Of a stretch of 64,000 nt of DNA, positions 19,040 through 28,249 are shown one piece after another; the stretch's first letter is position 1, and each line of letters begins with the position of its first letter. The notes beneath the pieces are model-generated. The model was not told the origin of the DNA. It searched no databases and saw only the letters and a program-made list of their open reading frames with translations. The DNA comes from Rhizosaccharibacter radicis (GTDB lineage Bacteria; Pseudomonadota; Alphaproteobacteria; Acetobacterales; Acetobacteraceae), in contig JAMZEJ010000005.1 in the NCBI GenBank assembly GCA_024508355.1, forward strand, positions 124,001-188,000, read 5' to 3'. The translations under genes were made by a program, and so were the position numbers.

Positions 19040-20430
19040 AGCCTCTCCGCCGCCGCGATCTGCTCGGCGCCGGCGCCGCGCTGGCCGCCATCCCCGGCAG
19101 GAACGCGGCCGCCGCGCCCGGTGATGCCGCCGACCTGACGTTGATCCTCATGGGCGATCTCCACTCGGGATATCGCTGGTCGTCGCGGCTGCTGCGGGCG
19201 GTGCGCGACGAGGTATCGCAGGCGAGCGGCGAGGTGCGCATCGTCGTCAACGGCGACGTGTTCGAGCGCAACAACCTGCTCGCGGTGCGCACGGACGGGG
19301 CGGTGGATCTCGCGCTGCTGCGGGGCTTCACCTCGCTGGCGCCCACGATCGTCACCATCGGCAACCATGACAGCGACCTGTTCGATCCGGCGATCTTCGC
19401 CGGGCGCGTCGCGGATACCGGCGCCGTGCTGTTGTCCGACATCACCGACGGGCGCACCGGTCGCCCCTACGGGCCGGCCTCGCAGCGCATCCTCGTGCGC
19501 GGGCATCCGGTGGTGTTCGCCGCGATCGGCACGCCGGACCTGTCCTTGTATCCCCCGGCCTGGCGTTCCGCCTACCGCGTCCCGGATCCCGGCGCCTATG
19601 GCCGCGACCGGTTGCCCGCCCTGTTCGGAGACGCCGCACTGCCGGTCGCGCTGGTGCATGCCGGCTTCCTGGCCGACCGGACGATCCTGCCATTTCTCCG
19701 GCCGCCGTTCCTGTTGCACGGATCGCACGACCACTTGCGGTTCGCCCAGCGCTTCGGCGATCCCGATCCGGACGCGCCGGGCGGCCTGCATCTGCACAGC
19801 GGCGCCTGGTCCAGCGCGTTCCAGGTTTTGACGGTGCGGTTCCGCGAAGGCGTTCCCGTGCTGGCGGTTCGCGACGTGCTGCTGGCGGAGGCATCGCCCG
19901 AGGATGCCGGTCTCGCCCGCCTGCTGGCGACACGGCGCGCCGCCGCCCTCCAGCCGCGCGACGTCGCCGCCATCGGGACGCTCGACCGGGCGATGCCGCT
20001 GGACGAGGCCGTGGGCTGGGCCGCTGGCCGGGTGAAGCAAGCCGCCGGCGCCGATATCGGCTTGTTGTCGCACACCACGTTCGGCGACGGCCTTCCGGCC
20101 GGCACCGTGACGGCCGACGACCTTCGCGCGTTCCTGCGCTTCGACGGCAAGGTGGCGGTCGGCGAGATTCCCCGCGCCCGGCTCCCCGCCCTGCTCGCCC
20201 GCTGCAACCAGTTCGATGGCAGCACGCCCTACGCGCGCCGCACGGGCGACTACCTCTACGCGACCGCGCCGCCGGCGGGCACGGGCGACACCGTTTCCGT
20301 GGCGATCAACGCCTACGCGGTGTCGGACGCGACCAAGCGGCGCGACTTTCTGGGGTGGGACGCGCCCGGCTTCACGCCCCGGCCGGACCTCATGCTGGGC
20401 GCGATCATCACCAGGGGTCTCGCCGCCTGA
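19036..20430 (+). CDS. Tat-exported metallophosphoesterase / 5'-nucleotidase family protein
   Basis: The 464-residue protein begins with a twin-arginine-type leader (RRRDLLGAGAALAAI, cleavage after NAAAA), so it is likely folded before export to the periplasm. Calcineurin-like phosphoesterase motifs follow in order: LMGDLHSGY, VNGDVFERNN and IGNHDSD, and a late HGSHDHL. The C-terminal third (from about residue 330) matches the 5'-nucleotidase C-terminal domain with a YLYATAP…INAYAVSD ending. It probably hydrolyses nucleotides or sugar-phosphates for phosphate scavenging; the substrate is not readable. Start ATG 19036 overlaps the rppH stop. A longer in-frame start inside rppH is rejected. Confidence 0.87.
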   Translation: MKPLRRRDLLGAGAALAAIPGRNAAAAPGDAADLTLILMGDLHSGYRWSSRLLRAVRDEVSQASGEVRIVVNGDVFERNNLLAVRTDGAVDLALLRGFTSLAPTIVTIGNHDSDLFDPAIFAGRVADTGAVLLSDITDGRTGRPYGPASQRILVRGHPVVFAAIGTPDLSLYPPAWRSAYRVPDPGAYGRDRLPALFGDAALPVALVHAGFLADRTILPFLRPPFLLHGSHDHLRFAQRFGDPDPDAPGGLHLHSGAWSSAFQVLTVRFREGVPVLAVRDVLLAEASPEDAGLARLLATRRAAALQPRDVAAIGTLDRAMPLDEAVGWAAGRVKQAAGADIGLLSHTTFGDGLPAGTVTADDLRAFLRFDGKVAVGEIPRARLPALLARCNQFDGSTPYARRTGDYLYATAPPAGTGDTVSVAINAYAVSDATKRRDFLGWDAPGFTPRPDLMLGAIITRGLAA

Positions 20431-20523
20431 CCTTCTGGCGGGCCGCCGTGCACCCCGGCGCGCAACCGATCCGCTAGCGCTCCGTTCCTGCCGCGCAGCC
20501 TCGGCGCGGAAGGATGGAACGGG

Positions 20524-21384
20524 ATGCTTCGGTTCGCCTGGACGCTGCTGAGGGACACGGTCAACGCCTATCTGGAGGACGATGCGCTGTCCCGCGGGGC
20601 GGCCATCGCCTACTACACGGTGTTCGCGATCGCCCCGGTGCTGGTGATCGTGATCGCCATCACCGGGCTCGCCTATGGCGAGGAGGCCGCGCGCGGGGCG
20701 GTGGTGGGGCAGCTCCGCGGCATGATGGGCCAGGACGCCGCGGAGGCGATCCAGGCGATGATCGCATCCGCGTCCAACAAGAACAGCGGCCGGCTGGCGA
20801 CGGCGCTGGGCATCGGCACCCTGCTGGTTACCGCGTCGGGCATCTTCGGCGAGATGCAGGCCGGGCTGAACCGCATCTGGCGCGCGGAGCCCAAGACCTC
20901 CACCGTCACCAGGCTGGTGCGCGCGCGGGCCGTCAGCCTCGGCCTGGTGGCGGCGCTGGCGTTCCTTCTGATCGTGTCGCTGGCCGCCAGCGCCGCGATC
21001 GCCGCGTTCAGCCACAGGCTGCAAAGGGTGCTGCCCGACATCGACATCCTGCTGCAGCTGGTGAACTTCCTGCTGTCGTTCGGGCTGATCACCGCCCTGT
21101 TCGCGCTGATCTACAAGGTGCTCCCCGACAAGCCGATCACCTGGCACGATGTCGGCGTGGGCGCGGTCGCCACCGCCGCCCTGTTCGTGATCGGCAAGAC
21201 CCTGATCGGCCTCTACATCGGCAGCAGCCAGGTCGCCTCCTCGTATGGCGCGGCGGGCGCGCTCGTGGTGGTGCTGCTGTGGGTCTATTATTCCGCGCAG
21301 ATCTTTCTGATCGGCGCCGAGTTCACCCGGGTATGGGCCGCCCATCACGGCAGCCGCCACGCGCCGCCGCTTCCGCCGGCCTGA
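20524..21384 (+). CDS. YihY/virulence factor BrkB family membrane protein
   Basis: This 286-residue inner-membrane protein has about six transmembrane segments and the family signature at the N-terminus, ALSRGAAIAYYTVFAIAP, plus ASGIFGEMQAGLNRIW and the C-terminal SSYGAAGALVVVLLWVYYSAQIFLIGAEFTR (split across the last helices). YihY/BrkB proteins were once annotated as ribonuclease BN; their true function is unknown, though roles as transporters have been proposed. It follows the metallophosphoesterase after 93 bases and has no obvious functional partner here. Confidence 0.93.
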   Translation: MLRFAWTLLRDTVNAYLEDDALSRGAAIAYYTVFAIAPVLVIVIAITGLAYGEEAARGAVVGQLRGMMGQDAAEAIQAMIASASNKNSGRLATALGIGTLLVTASGIFGEMQAGLNRIWRAEPKTSTVTRLVRARAVSLGLVAALAFLLIVSLAASAAIAAFSHRLQRVLPDIDILLQLVNFLLSFGLITALFALIYKVLPDKPITWHDVGVGAVATAALFVIGKTLIGLYIGSSQVASSYGAAGALVVVLLWVYYSAQIFLIGAEFTRVWAAHHGSRHAPPLPPA

Positions 21385-21484
21385 CCGTCTTGGATGGGCC
21401 CGCCAGGCCCTTCGCGCCCATTGCCGGCTGGTGCGCGGTTGCGCATCCTGGGCCGAACCATCGCTTCCGGCAGGATACGCTCCC

Positions 21485-23194
21485 ATGGCCCAACCCGGCA
21501 TGACCACCGGCATCACCGCCGTCGACGATGTGGCCCCCCGCCGGGGTGCGGCCGTGATGCTGGAGGTGCTGCGCAGCGAGGGCGTGCGCTACATCTTCGG
21601 CAATCCCGGCACCACCGAGCTGGCCCTGATGGACGCGCTGACCGACGCGGCGGACATCTCCTACGTGCTGGGGCTTCAGGAGGCGAGCGTCGCCGCCATG
21701 GCCGACGGCTACGCCAAGGCGTCCGGGCGGCCGGGATTCCTCAACCTGCACACGGCCGGCGGGCTGGGCCACGCGATGGGCGCACTGATCAACGCCCAGG
21801 TGGCCAACACTCCCCTGGTGGTCACGGCCGGCCAGCAGGACATGCGCCACAACCTCACCGATCCGCTTCTGTTCGGCGATCTCGTCGGCATCGCGGCGCC
21901 CGCGGTGAAATGGGCGCACGAGATCATCGATCCGGACCAGATTCCGCTGCTGCTGCGCCGGGCCTTCCACGACAGCATGGCCGCCCCGTCGGGACCCGTG
22001 TTCCTCAGCCTGCCGATGGACGTCATGGAACGGCCGAGCGCGGTCGGGATCGCCGAGGTATCCCGCATCGACCGCGCCTCCGTCGCAGGATCGCTGGACG
22101 AGCTGGGCAGCCTGCTCAGCGAGACCCGTCCGGGGCGGCTGGCGATCGTCGCCGGCGACGAGGTGTCGGGCTCCGGCGCCACGGCAGAGGTCGTGGCGCT
22201 GGCCGAAGCGCTGGGTGCTCCGGTTTTCGGCTCCTCCTGGCCGGCCACCATCCCTTTCCCGACCGCGCATCCGCTGTGGGCGGGGAGCCTGCCCACCCGC
22301 GCGGCCGACATCCGCGACGTGCTGGAACCGTTCGACGCGGTGTTCGCGCTCGGCGGCAAGTCCACCATCACCATCCTGTATTCGGAGGGCCCCGCAGTAC
22401 CGCCGGGCTGCAAGCTCTACCAGCTGTCGGCCGATGTCCGCGATCTCGGCCGCACCTACGTCACCGCCCTGTCCTGCGTGGGCGACATCCGCGCCTCGGT
22501 CCGGGCGCTGATGCCGTCGCTGGAGCGCAAGCTGAGCCGGCACCGGGAAGCCATCGCCGCCCAGCGCGAGAAAGCCCAGCGCAAGCGTGAGACCCTGCGC
22601 GCCGAACAGCGGGCGCGGGTGGAAGCCGAGCGCCAGGAGGCGGTCACCACCTCCTTCGTGGCGGCCTCCGAAGCGGTGCGGGCGATCGGCCCCAACGTGC
22701 CGATCATCGACGAATCGCCCTGCACCATGTGGCACGTGCGCTCGCTGCTCGATTCGTCGTCCGGCCGGCAATACTGGTCGTGCCGGGGCGGCGGGCTCGG
22801 CTGGGGGATGCCGGCGGCGGTCGGGTTCTCGCTCGGGCGCGACCGGGAGCCGGTGGTCTCCCTGGTGGGCGACGGCGCTTCGATGTACTCGCCGCAGGCG
22901 CTGTGGACGGCGGCGCGGGAACGGCTGCCCGTCACGTTCGTGGTGATGAACAACGGCGAGTACAACATCCTCAAGAACTTCATGAAGCGTCAGGATCACT
23001 ACCTGAGCGCGCGCGCCAACCGCTTCATCGCCATGGAACTGAACGATCCTGCGGTGGATTTCATGGCGCTGGCCGCCTCCATGGGCGTGCCGTCGCGCCG
23101 CATCACCGCGGCGGGAGACATCGCCGGCGCCATCGAGGACGGCATCGCCTCGGGCCTGCCGAACCTCGTGGAGCTGGTCATCAGCCCGAACTGA
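21485..23194 (+). CDS. Thiamine-diphosphate enzyme, benzoylformate decarboxylase-like
   Basis: The 569-residue protein has the three domains of the acetolactate synthase/decarboxylase family: an N-terminal PYR domain with FGNPGTTE and the cofactor-activating Glu66 in LQEASVAAMADGYAK, a central domain, and a C-terminal PP domain with the diphosphate/metal motif SLVGDGASMYSPQALWTA…NNGEYN. The closest pattern is benzoylformate decarboxylase, a 2-keto-acid decarboxylase, but substrate pocket residues cannot be assigned by eye. Between the central and PP domains lies an unusual Arg/Glu/Ala-rich helix of about 40 residues (near 345–385). The start ATG 21485 is preceded by an AGGA. Confidence 0.82.
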   Translation: MAQPGMTTGITAVDDVAPRRGAAVMLEVLRSEGVRYIFGNPGTTELALMDALTDAADISYVLGLQEASVAAMADGYAKASGRPGFLNLHTAGGLGHAMGALINAQVANTPLVVTAGQQDMRHNLTDPLLFGDLVGIAAPAVKWAHEIIDPDQIPLLLRRAFHDSMAAPSGPVFLSLPMDVMERPSAVGIAEVSRIDRASVAGSLDELGSLLSETRPGRLAIVAGDEVSGSGATAEVVALAEALGAPVFGSSWPATIPFPTAHPLWAGSLPTRAADIRDVLEPFDAVFALGGKSTITILYSEGPAVPPGCKLYQLSADVRDLGRTYVTALSCVGDIRASVRALMPSLERKLSRHREAIAAQREKAQRKRETLRAEQRARVEAERQEAVTTSFVAASEAVRAIGPNVPIIDESPCTMWHVRSLLDSSSGRQYWSCRGGGLGWGMPAAVGFSLGRDREPVVSLVGDGASMYSPQALWTAARERLPVTFVVMNNGEYNILKNFMKRQDHYLSARANRFIAMELNDPAVDFMALAASMGVPSRRITAAGDIAGAIEDGIASGLPNLVELVISPN

Positions 23195-23252
23195 CGCCGT
23201 CGCCACCCCGTCCGTCCCGGACAGGAACACCGCGCCGCGAGTCCGCGGGGCA

Positions 23253-23276
23253 GCCCCCCGGCGACCGGCGGGGGGC
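23253..23276. terminator. GC-rich hairpin between convergent genes
   Basis: GCCCCCCG (23253–23260) and CGGGGGGC (23269–23276) form a perfect eight-base stem with an eight-base loop. It lies exactly between the stops of the convergent decarboxylase gene (23194) and the emrB-like gene (23293). There is no T-run on either side, so factor-independent termination would be weak; it may act as a 3'-end stabiliser or bidirectional pause. Confidence 0.45.
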
Positions 23277-23292
23277 GAGCGTCCGGGTGGTT

Positions 23293-24867
23293 CTAGTGGC
23301 CGCCGCCGCCCCCGCCGCCACCACGGGCCGGACGCAGCAGGAAGCAGAACGGCACCATGGCGAACGCCACCACCGAGAAGATCATGAACACGTCGTTGTA
23401 GGCGAGGGTGGAGGCCTGCATGATGAACTGCTGGTGCAGGTGCTGCTGCGCCTGCGCCTGCAGTTCCGTCGCGGGACGTCCGAGCCGCTGCAGCACGGCC
23501 TCGGACCGGCTGAGGTACTCGTTGAACGGCTGGTGGAACGGCGTCATCCAGTGGACGATGTGCGCCTCGCGCACCTGGGTTCGTTCAGTGACCTGCGACT
23601 GTGCCAGGGAAATGCCGACCGCGCCGAACACGTTGCGGAACATGCTGAACAACGCCGACGCGTCGCCCCGCAATTCCCGGGGAATGGTCTGGTAGGCGAT
23701 GGTGCTGATCGGCACGAACAGGAAGCCGAGCGACACCGTCTGGCTCAGCCGGTACATCACCAGATGGGTGAAATCGATGTTGAGCACGAGGTGCGCGGAA
23801 TAAACCAGCGACGAGCCCATCACGAAGAAACCGAACGCGATAATGTAGCGTGTTTGCACCACCTTCATCAGACGGCCCACGAAGGGGATCAGCACGATGA
23901 TGCCGAGACCGCCCGGCGACAGCACCAGTCCGGCCAGGGTCGCGGTGTAGCCGATCACCTGCTGCGAGAACTGCGGGATCACCACCGCGCTGGCATACAG
24001 CACCACGCCGACCACGCTGATCGCCATCGAGCCTACCGCGAAGTTGCGGTCGTTCAGCACCCGGAGCTCGACCGCCGGGCGCTTGGCCACCAGCAGCCAG
24101 CCGATCGCGCCCAGGATGCCGATCACGGTGAACAGCCCCATCAGGCAGATGAACGGCGAGCCGAACCAGTCGTCGTCCTCGCCGCGGTCCATCATCACCT
24201 CGAGGCAGCCGAGACCGAGCGCGATCAGGCCGAGGCCGATATAGTCGACCGGGCTCTTTTTCTGCTGCGCCCAAGGGGGGTCCTGCACCAGCGCCGCCAC
24301 CGCCATCAGGGCGAAGAGGCCGACCGGGATGTTGATAAAGAAAACCCAGCGCCAGGACGCGTTGTCCGTGATGTAGCCGCCCAGCGTCGGGCCGAGCACC
24401 GGCGCCACCACCGTGGCGATGGCGGTGAGGCCGAATGCGGCGCCCCGCTTCTCGGGCGGGAAGGTGTCGAGGATGATGGATTGCTGGGTCGGCTGCAGGC
24501 CGCCACCGAAGAAGCCCTGCAACAGCCGGAACACGATCAGCTCGCCGAGATTGCTCGAGATCCCGCACAGGAACGAGCACACGGTGAACATGCCGATGCA
24601 GATCAGGAAGTAGCGCTTGCGCCCGAACAACCGGCTCAGCCACCCGGAGATGGTGAGCACGATGCCGTTGGCCGCCAGATAGGAGGTTAGCGCCCAGCTG
24701 GCATCGTCGTAGGAGGTCGACAGGTTGCCCGCGATATGCGGCAGCGACACGTTGACGATGGTGGTGTCCAGCACCTCCATGAAAGCCGCCAGCGTCACCA
24801 CCACCGCGATCAGCCAGGGATTGGCGCCGGGCGACCATTCCTGGCTCTTGTTCTGCGTCCCGCTCAT
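23293..24867 (-). CDS. emrB: DHA2-family MFS multidrug transporter, EmrB type
   Basis: This inner-membrane proton antiporter would export hydrophobic drugs through the adjacent EmrA-type adaptor. The 524-residue sequence has 14 predicted membrane helices, the DHA2 motif near helix 1 (FMEVLDTTIVNVSLPHIAGNL), motif A-like GWLSRLFGRKRYF, and motif C-like APVLGPTLGGYI. A long periplasmic loop (about residues 435–480) precedes the last helix. The C-terminus is odd: after RPARG it ends in eight glycines and a histidine. It lies 37 bases after the emrA-like gene and is surely co-transcribed. Confidence 0.93.
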   Translation of the reverse strand: MSGTQNKSQEWSPGANPWLIAVVVTLAAFMEVLDTTIVNVSLPHIAGNLSTSYDDASWALTSYLAANGIVLTISGWLSRLFGRKRYFLICIGMFTVCSFLCGISSNLGELIVFRLLQGFFGGGLQPTQQSIILDTFPPEKRGAAFGLTAIATVVAPVLGPTLGGYITDNASWRWVFFINIPVGLFALMAVAALVQDPPWAQQKKSPVDYIGLGLIALGLGCLEVMMDRGEDDDWFGSPFICLMGLFTVIGILGAIGWLLVAKRPAVELRVLNDRNFAVGSMAISVVGVVLYASAVVIPQFSQQVIGYTATLAGLVLSPGGLGIIVLIPFVGRLMKVVQTRYIIAFGFFVMGSSLVYSAHLVLNIDFTHLVMYRLSQTVSLGFLFVPISTIAYQTIPRELRGDASALFSMFRNVFGAVGISLAQSQVTERTQVREAHIVHWMTPFHQPFNEYLSRSEAVLQRLGRPATELQAQAQQHLHQQFIMQASTLAYNDVFMIFSVVAFAMVPFCFLLRPARGGGGGGGGH

Positions 24868-24904
24868 CCCCGCCTCGTCCCCCGCACCGGCCCCGGGACG
24901 CCGG

Positions 24905-26161
24905 TCACCGCGGCGCCGCGGAGGCGGGCTTGCGCTCTTCCACGTTCACCGTCGGTTCCACCGAGATGCCGATCGGCAGCGGCAGCGACGGATCGAGCCC
25001 ATCGTCGATCACCAGCTTCACCGGCACGCGCTGCACGATCTTCACGAAGTTGCCGGTGGCGTTCTCGGGCGGGAAGGCGCTGAAGGCCGCGCCGGAACCG
25101 AGCTGGATGCTGTCCACATGGGCATGGAGCTTGAGCTGCGGATAGGCGTCCACGCTTACGGTCGCCGGCTGGCCCGGGCGCATGCGGGCGATCTGGGTTT
25201 CCTTGAAGTTGGCGGAGATCCAAACCTCGGGCTCCACGATGGAGAACAGGGACTGCCCGCTCTGCACGTAGTTGCCGCGTTCGACGTTGCGCTGCGCGAT
25301 CCAGCCGTCGTGGGGCGCGCGGATCACAGTCCATTCCAGGTTCAGCTTCGCCGTCGCGAGCTGGGCTTCCGCCTGCTCCAGGGTTCCGGACTGCTGCGTC
25401 ACGCGGGTCTGGCTGTTGCCGATGTTGGCGGCCACCGGGGTCGCCTGTTCGAGCTGGCCCTGGCTCTGCAGCACCTGCGCCTTGGCCTGATCGAGGGCGG
25501 CCGTGGAGTAGTCGATGTCCTGCTGCGTGGTCGCGGCACGGCTGATGCTGTGCTGTCGCTTGTAGTCGGTCTCGGCGCGGAACTGCTGCGCCTGCGCCAT
25601 CGCCAGCTGGCCCTGCGCCACCTTGAGCTGGCCGGGGAAGTTCTTCTTGGACACCTCGACCTGATACTTGGCGCCTTCGAGCTGACCCTTCGCCTGATCG
25701 ACCGATGCCTGCGCCTGATCGACGCTCGCCTGGTAGTTGCGCGGATCGATGCGCAGCAGGACCTGCCCCTCCCGGACGAACTGGTTGTCGTTGACGGCCA
25801 GCTCGATCACGTAGCCGGCGACGTGCGGCGCGATGTTGACGGTGCGACCGGCGGTGTAGGCGTCGTCGGTGCTTTCCTCGTTGCGGGTCAGATACCAGTA
25901 GAAGAAGCCGCCCACCACCAGCAGGATCACGAACAGGATCAGCCCGATCTTGACGATCGGCTTGGCCTTCTTGCGCTCCTTGTCGCGCTTCTCCTCGCCC
26001 TCGTTCTTCTTCTCGTCGCCGCTCTTGCCGTCCCCGTTCTTCCCGTCGCCGTCGTTCGAGGACTTGTCGTTCTTCTGGTCGCCCTGATCGGAATCCTGCT
26101 GCCCTTCCCCGTCCGAGCCATCCTGCTCGTCATGGTCCTGCGCGCGGTCGTCGTCGGCCAT
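24905..26161 (-). CDS. emrA: EmrA-type membrane fusion protein (HlyD family)
   Basis: This adaptor links the EmrB pump to an outer-membrane channel. The 418-residue protein has one membrane anchor (IGLILFVILLVVGGFFYWYL, about 72–91), the lipoyl half-motifs (NIAPHVAGYV and VRAPHDGWIAQRNVERGNYV), long alpha-hairpin coiled coils (about 130–240) and a beta-barrel. The cytoplasmic N-terminus of about 65 residues is extraordinary: almost wholly Asp/Glu/Lys/Gln/Gly, compared with some 20 residues in E. coli EmrA. Part of it is a 15-bp repeat. ATG 26161 lies 37 bases from a palindromic operator. Confidence 0.93.
   Translation of the reverse strand: MADDDRAQDHDEQDGSDGEGQQDSDQGDQKNDKSSNDGDGKNGDGKSGDEKKNEGEEKRDKERKKAKPIVKIGLILFVILLVVGGFFYWYLTRNEESTDDAYTAGRTVNIAPHVAGYVIELAVNDNQFVREGQVLLRIDPRNYQASVDQAQASVDQAKGQLEGAKYQVEVSKKNFPGQLKVAQGQLAMAQAQQFRAETDYKRQHSISRAATTQQDIDYSTAALDQAKAQVLQSQGQLEQATPVAANIGNSQTRVTQQSGTLEQAEAQLATAKLNLEWTVIRAPHDGWIAQRNVERGNYVQSGQSLFSIVEPEVWISANFKETQIARMRPGQPATVSVDAYPQLKLHAHVDSIQLGSGAAFSAFPPENATGNFVKIVQRVPVKLVIDDGLDPSLPLPIGISVEPTVNVEERKPASAAPR
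26007..26051 (-). repeat. Imperfect 15-bp tandem repeat, three units, in emrA
   Basis: Three adjacent 15-base units (26007–26021, 26022–26036, 26037–26051; plus strand ending in CCG each time) encode the charged pentapeptides GDEKK, GDGKS and GDGKN in the cytoplasmic tail of the EmrA-like protein. The period equals that of other repeats in this window. Confidence 0.75.
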
Positions 26162-26197
26162 GAAAACTCCTTGCGCAGCCGGGGCCGGAAAACAGAT

Positions 26198-26226
26198 GGT
26201 CGGTCGTCTGACCGACCGGTTCGGTC
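26198..26226. promoter_or_regulatory. Overlapping palindromes, candidate TetR-type operator for emrAB
   Basis: GGTCGGTC (26198–26205) and GACCGACC (26210–26217) are perfect inverted arms around a four-base spacer. The right arm is shared with a second palindrome, GACCGA (26210–26215) and TCGGTC (26221–26226) around five bases. Such ACCGACCGGTCGGT-like sequence is typical of TetR-family repressors of efflux genes. It lies 37–65 bases upstream of the emrA start, the place of a promoter. No regulator gene is adjacent, so the repressor must be encoded elsewhere. Confidence 0.65.
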
Positions 26227-26322
26227 AGTATGCTGCCACGGGAGTCATGATCGGGCAACGCGGGCCGGCGTCGACGGTCGCGACCCTGTGAATGATGGGC
26301 AGGAAGTCGTGCGTCCGGCCGT

Positions 26323-28170
26323 CTACAAGGCCAGGGCCTGGGTACGGACCAGCCGGGCATACAGCCCGTCGCGGTCCATCAGCTCGGCGTGGGTGCCGCA
26401 TTCGGCCGCCCGGCCGTCTGCCAGCACCACCACCAGGTCGGCCGACCGCACGGTGGAAAGCCGGTGGGCGACCACGATGGTGGTGTGCCCCTCGCGCAAT
26501 CGCACCAGCGCGTCCTGCACGATGGCCTCGCTTTCCGCATCCAGGGCCGAGGTCGCCTCGTCGAGCAGCAGCAGCCGCGGATCGCGCAGCAGGGCGCGGG
26601 CCAGCGCCACGCGCTGCCGCTGCCCGCCGGACAGGCGCTGGCCGCCGGGACCGACGCGAGTATTGAACCCGTCCGGCAGCGCCAGGATGAAGTCTTCCGC
26701 CGCCGCCGCCCGGGCCGCATCGCGCACCGCCTCGTCGGTGGCGCCGGGCCGGCCCATGCGGATGTTGGCAGCCACCGACATGTCGAACAACAAGGTGTCC
26801 TGGCTGACATAGGCGATCGCGTCGCGCAGCGACTCCAGGCTGAGATCGCGCAGATCCACCCCGTCCAGGGAGATGCGGCCGCCGCCCACGTCGTGCAGGC
26901 GGGGGATCAGCGACAGGGCGGTGGACTTGCCGGCCCCCGAGGCCCCCACCAGCGCCACCGTGAGGCCAGGCTCGGCCACGAAGCTCAACCCACGGAGCCC
27001 TTCCCGCCCGTCGGGATAACGAAAGCTCACTTCCTCGAACGTCAGCCGTCCCTTGCCGGGCGGCAGCGGCCGGGCGCCGGCGCATTCCGTCACGCCCGGC
27101 GGTTCGTCGATCACCGCGAACACCCGCGACAATCCCGCAAGTCCTTCCTGCACCGCGGCGTTGAGCGAGCCCAGCGCCCGCAGGGGCCGGGACGCCAGCA
27201 GCAGGGCGGCCACGAAGCCCGAGAAATCGCCCAGGGTGCTGCCGCCCGTGGCCGCGCGCCATCCCGCGAACCCCAGCACTGCCGCCACCGCGGCGCCGCC
27301 CAGCACCTCCAGGACGGGCTCCACACGCGCCCGGCCCCGGATGATCCGCAACATGGACCGATGCAGCAGGTCGAAGCTTTCGCTGGAGCGGGCTTCCTCG
27401 GCCTGTTCCAGCCGGTAAACGCGCACCGAGCGCGCCTGGGCAAAGCTCTCGTTCAACAGGGCGGCGGTTTCGCCGATCTGCTCCTGCATGCCGCCCGACG
27501 CGCGGCGGACACGCTTGCCGATGCGCTGGATCGGCACCGCGGCGACCGGATACAGCACGCCCGCGATCAGGCTCATCTCCCAGTCCATGTAGAACATGGA
27601 GGCCACCAGCCCGAACACCGTCACGGTGTCGCCGAGGGAGTTGACCGCCCGGATCATCGCTTCGCGGATGGTCACGGCATCGGTGGTGAAGCGCGCCGCG
27701 AGCTGCGCCGGCGCTTCCCGCTCGATGCGGGCGATGTCGGCCCGCACCAGATGGCTGAACATGCGCCCCTGGAGGCCGCGGATCACCACCAGCACCAGGT
27801 TCTGCACCGCCAGCGTCTGCCCGTACTGGGCAGCAGCCTTCAGCGTGACGATCACCACCACCAGGGCCGGCACCTGGTAGAGGATGCGCGGGTCGTGCGC
27901 GGCGAACATGTCCAGCGCGCGCTGGATCACCAGCGGATACAGCGCGGTCAGCGCCGCCATCAGCACGGTGAGCGTCACCACCCCGGCGAGCCGGCCGCGA
28001 TGACGGTGCACCTCCTCGCGCCACAAGCGCCGCAGCAGCCAGACGCTGCTGGGCGGCTCTCCGGAGGCCGCGGCGGGCGGCGTCGCGGCACGCGGCCCCG
28101 GCGCGCCGGGCGGCTGCGGGACGCTCGACGGCGGCACGGACACCACCGGAGGACGCTGCGCGACGTTCAT
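26323..28170 (-). CDS. MsbA-like ABC exporter (fused membrane and ATPase domains)
   Basis: This half-transporter of 615 residues would dimerise in the inner membrane and export lipids or hydrophobic compounds. After a Pro/Ala-rich N-terminus of about 45 residues there are six membrane helices (type I exporter fold), then an ATPase domain with Walker A GASGAGKST, Q-loop SQDTLLFD, signature LSGGQRQR, Walker B LLLLDEATSALD and the H-loop AHRLSTVRSAD. The start ATG 28170 is chosen at MNVAQRPP; the frame opens further upstream within the cca region without support. It is followed by the emrAB operon on the same strand but separated from it by 161 bases containing the emr operator. Confidence 0.93.
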   Translation of the reverse strand: MNVAQRPPVVSVPPSSVPQPPGAPGPRAATPPAAASGEPPSSVWLLRRLWREEVHRHRGRLAGVVTLTVLMAALTALYPLVIQRALDMFAAHDPRILYQVPALVVVIVTLKAAAQYGQTLAVQNLVLVVIRGLQGRMFSHLVRADIARIEREAPAQLAARFTTDAVTIREAMIRAVNSLGDTVTVFGLVASMFYMDWEMSLIAGVLYPVAAVPIQRIGKRVRRASGGMQEQIGETAALLNESFAQARSVRVYRLEQAEEARSSESFDLLHRSMLRIIRGRARVEPVLEVLGGAAVAAVLGFAGWRAATGGSTLGDFSGFVAALLLASRPLRALGSLNAAVQEGLAGLSRVFAVIDEPPGVTECAGARPLPPGKGRLTFEEVSFRYPDGREGLRGLSFVAEPGLTVALVGASGAGKSTALSLIPRLHDVGGGRISLDGVDLRDLSLESLRDAIAYVSQDTLLFDMSVAANIRMGRPGATDEAVRDAARAAAAEDFILALPDGFNTRVGPGGQRLSGGQRQRVALARALLRDPRLLLLDEATSALDAESEAIVQDALVRLREGHTTIVVAHRLSTVRSADLVVVLADGRAAECGTHAELMDRDGLYARLVRTQALAL

Positions 28171-28249
28171 CGCCGGGGCTTTACCAGGGCCCGGACCGCC
28201 CCACAAATCGGCGGTGGCCCTCCCTAGGACAGGAATGCGGAAACGCGCC

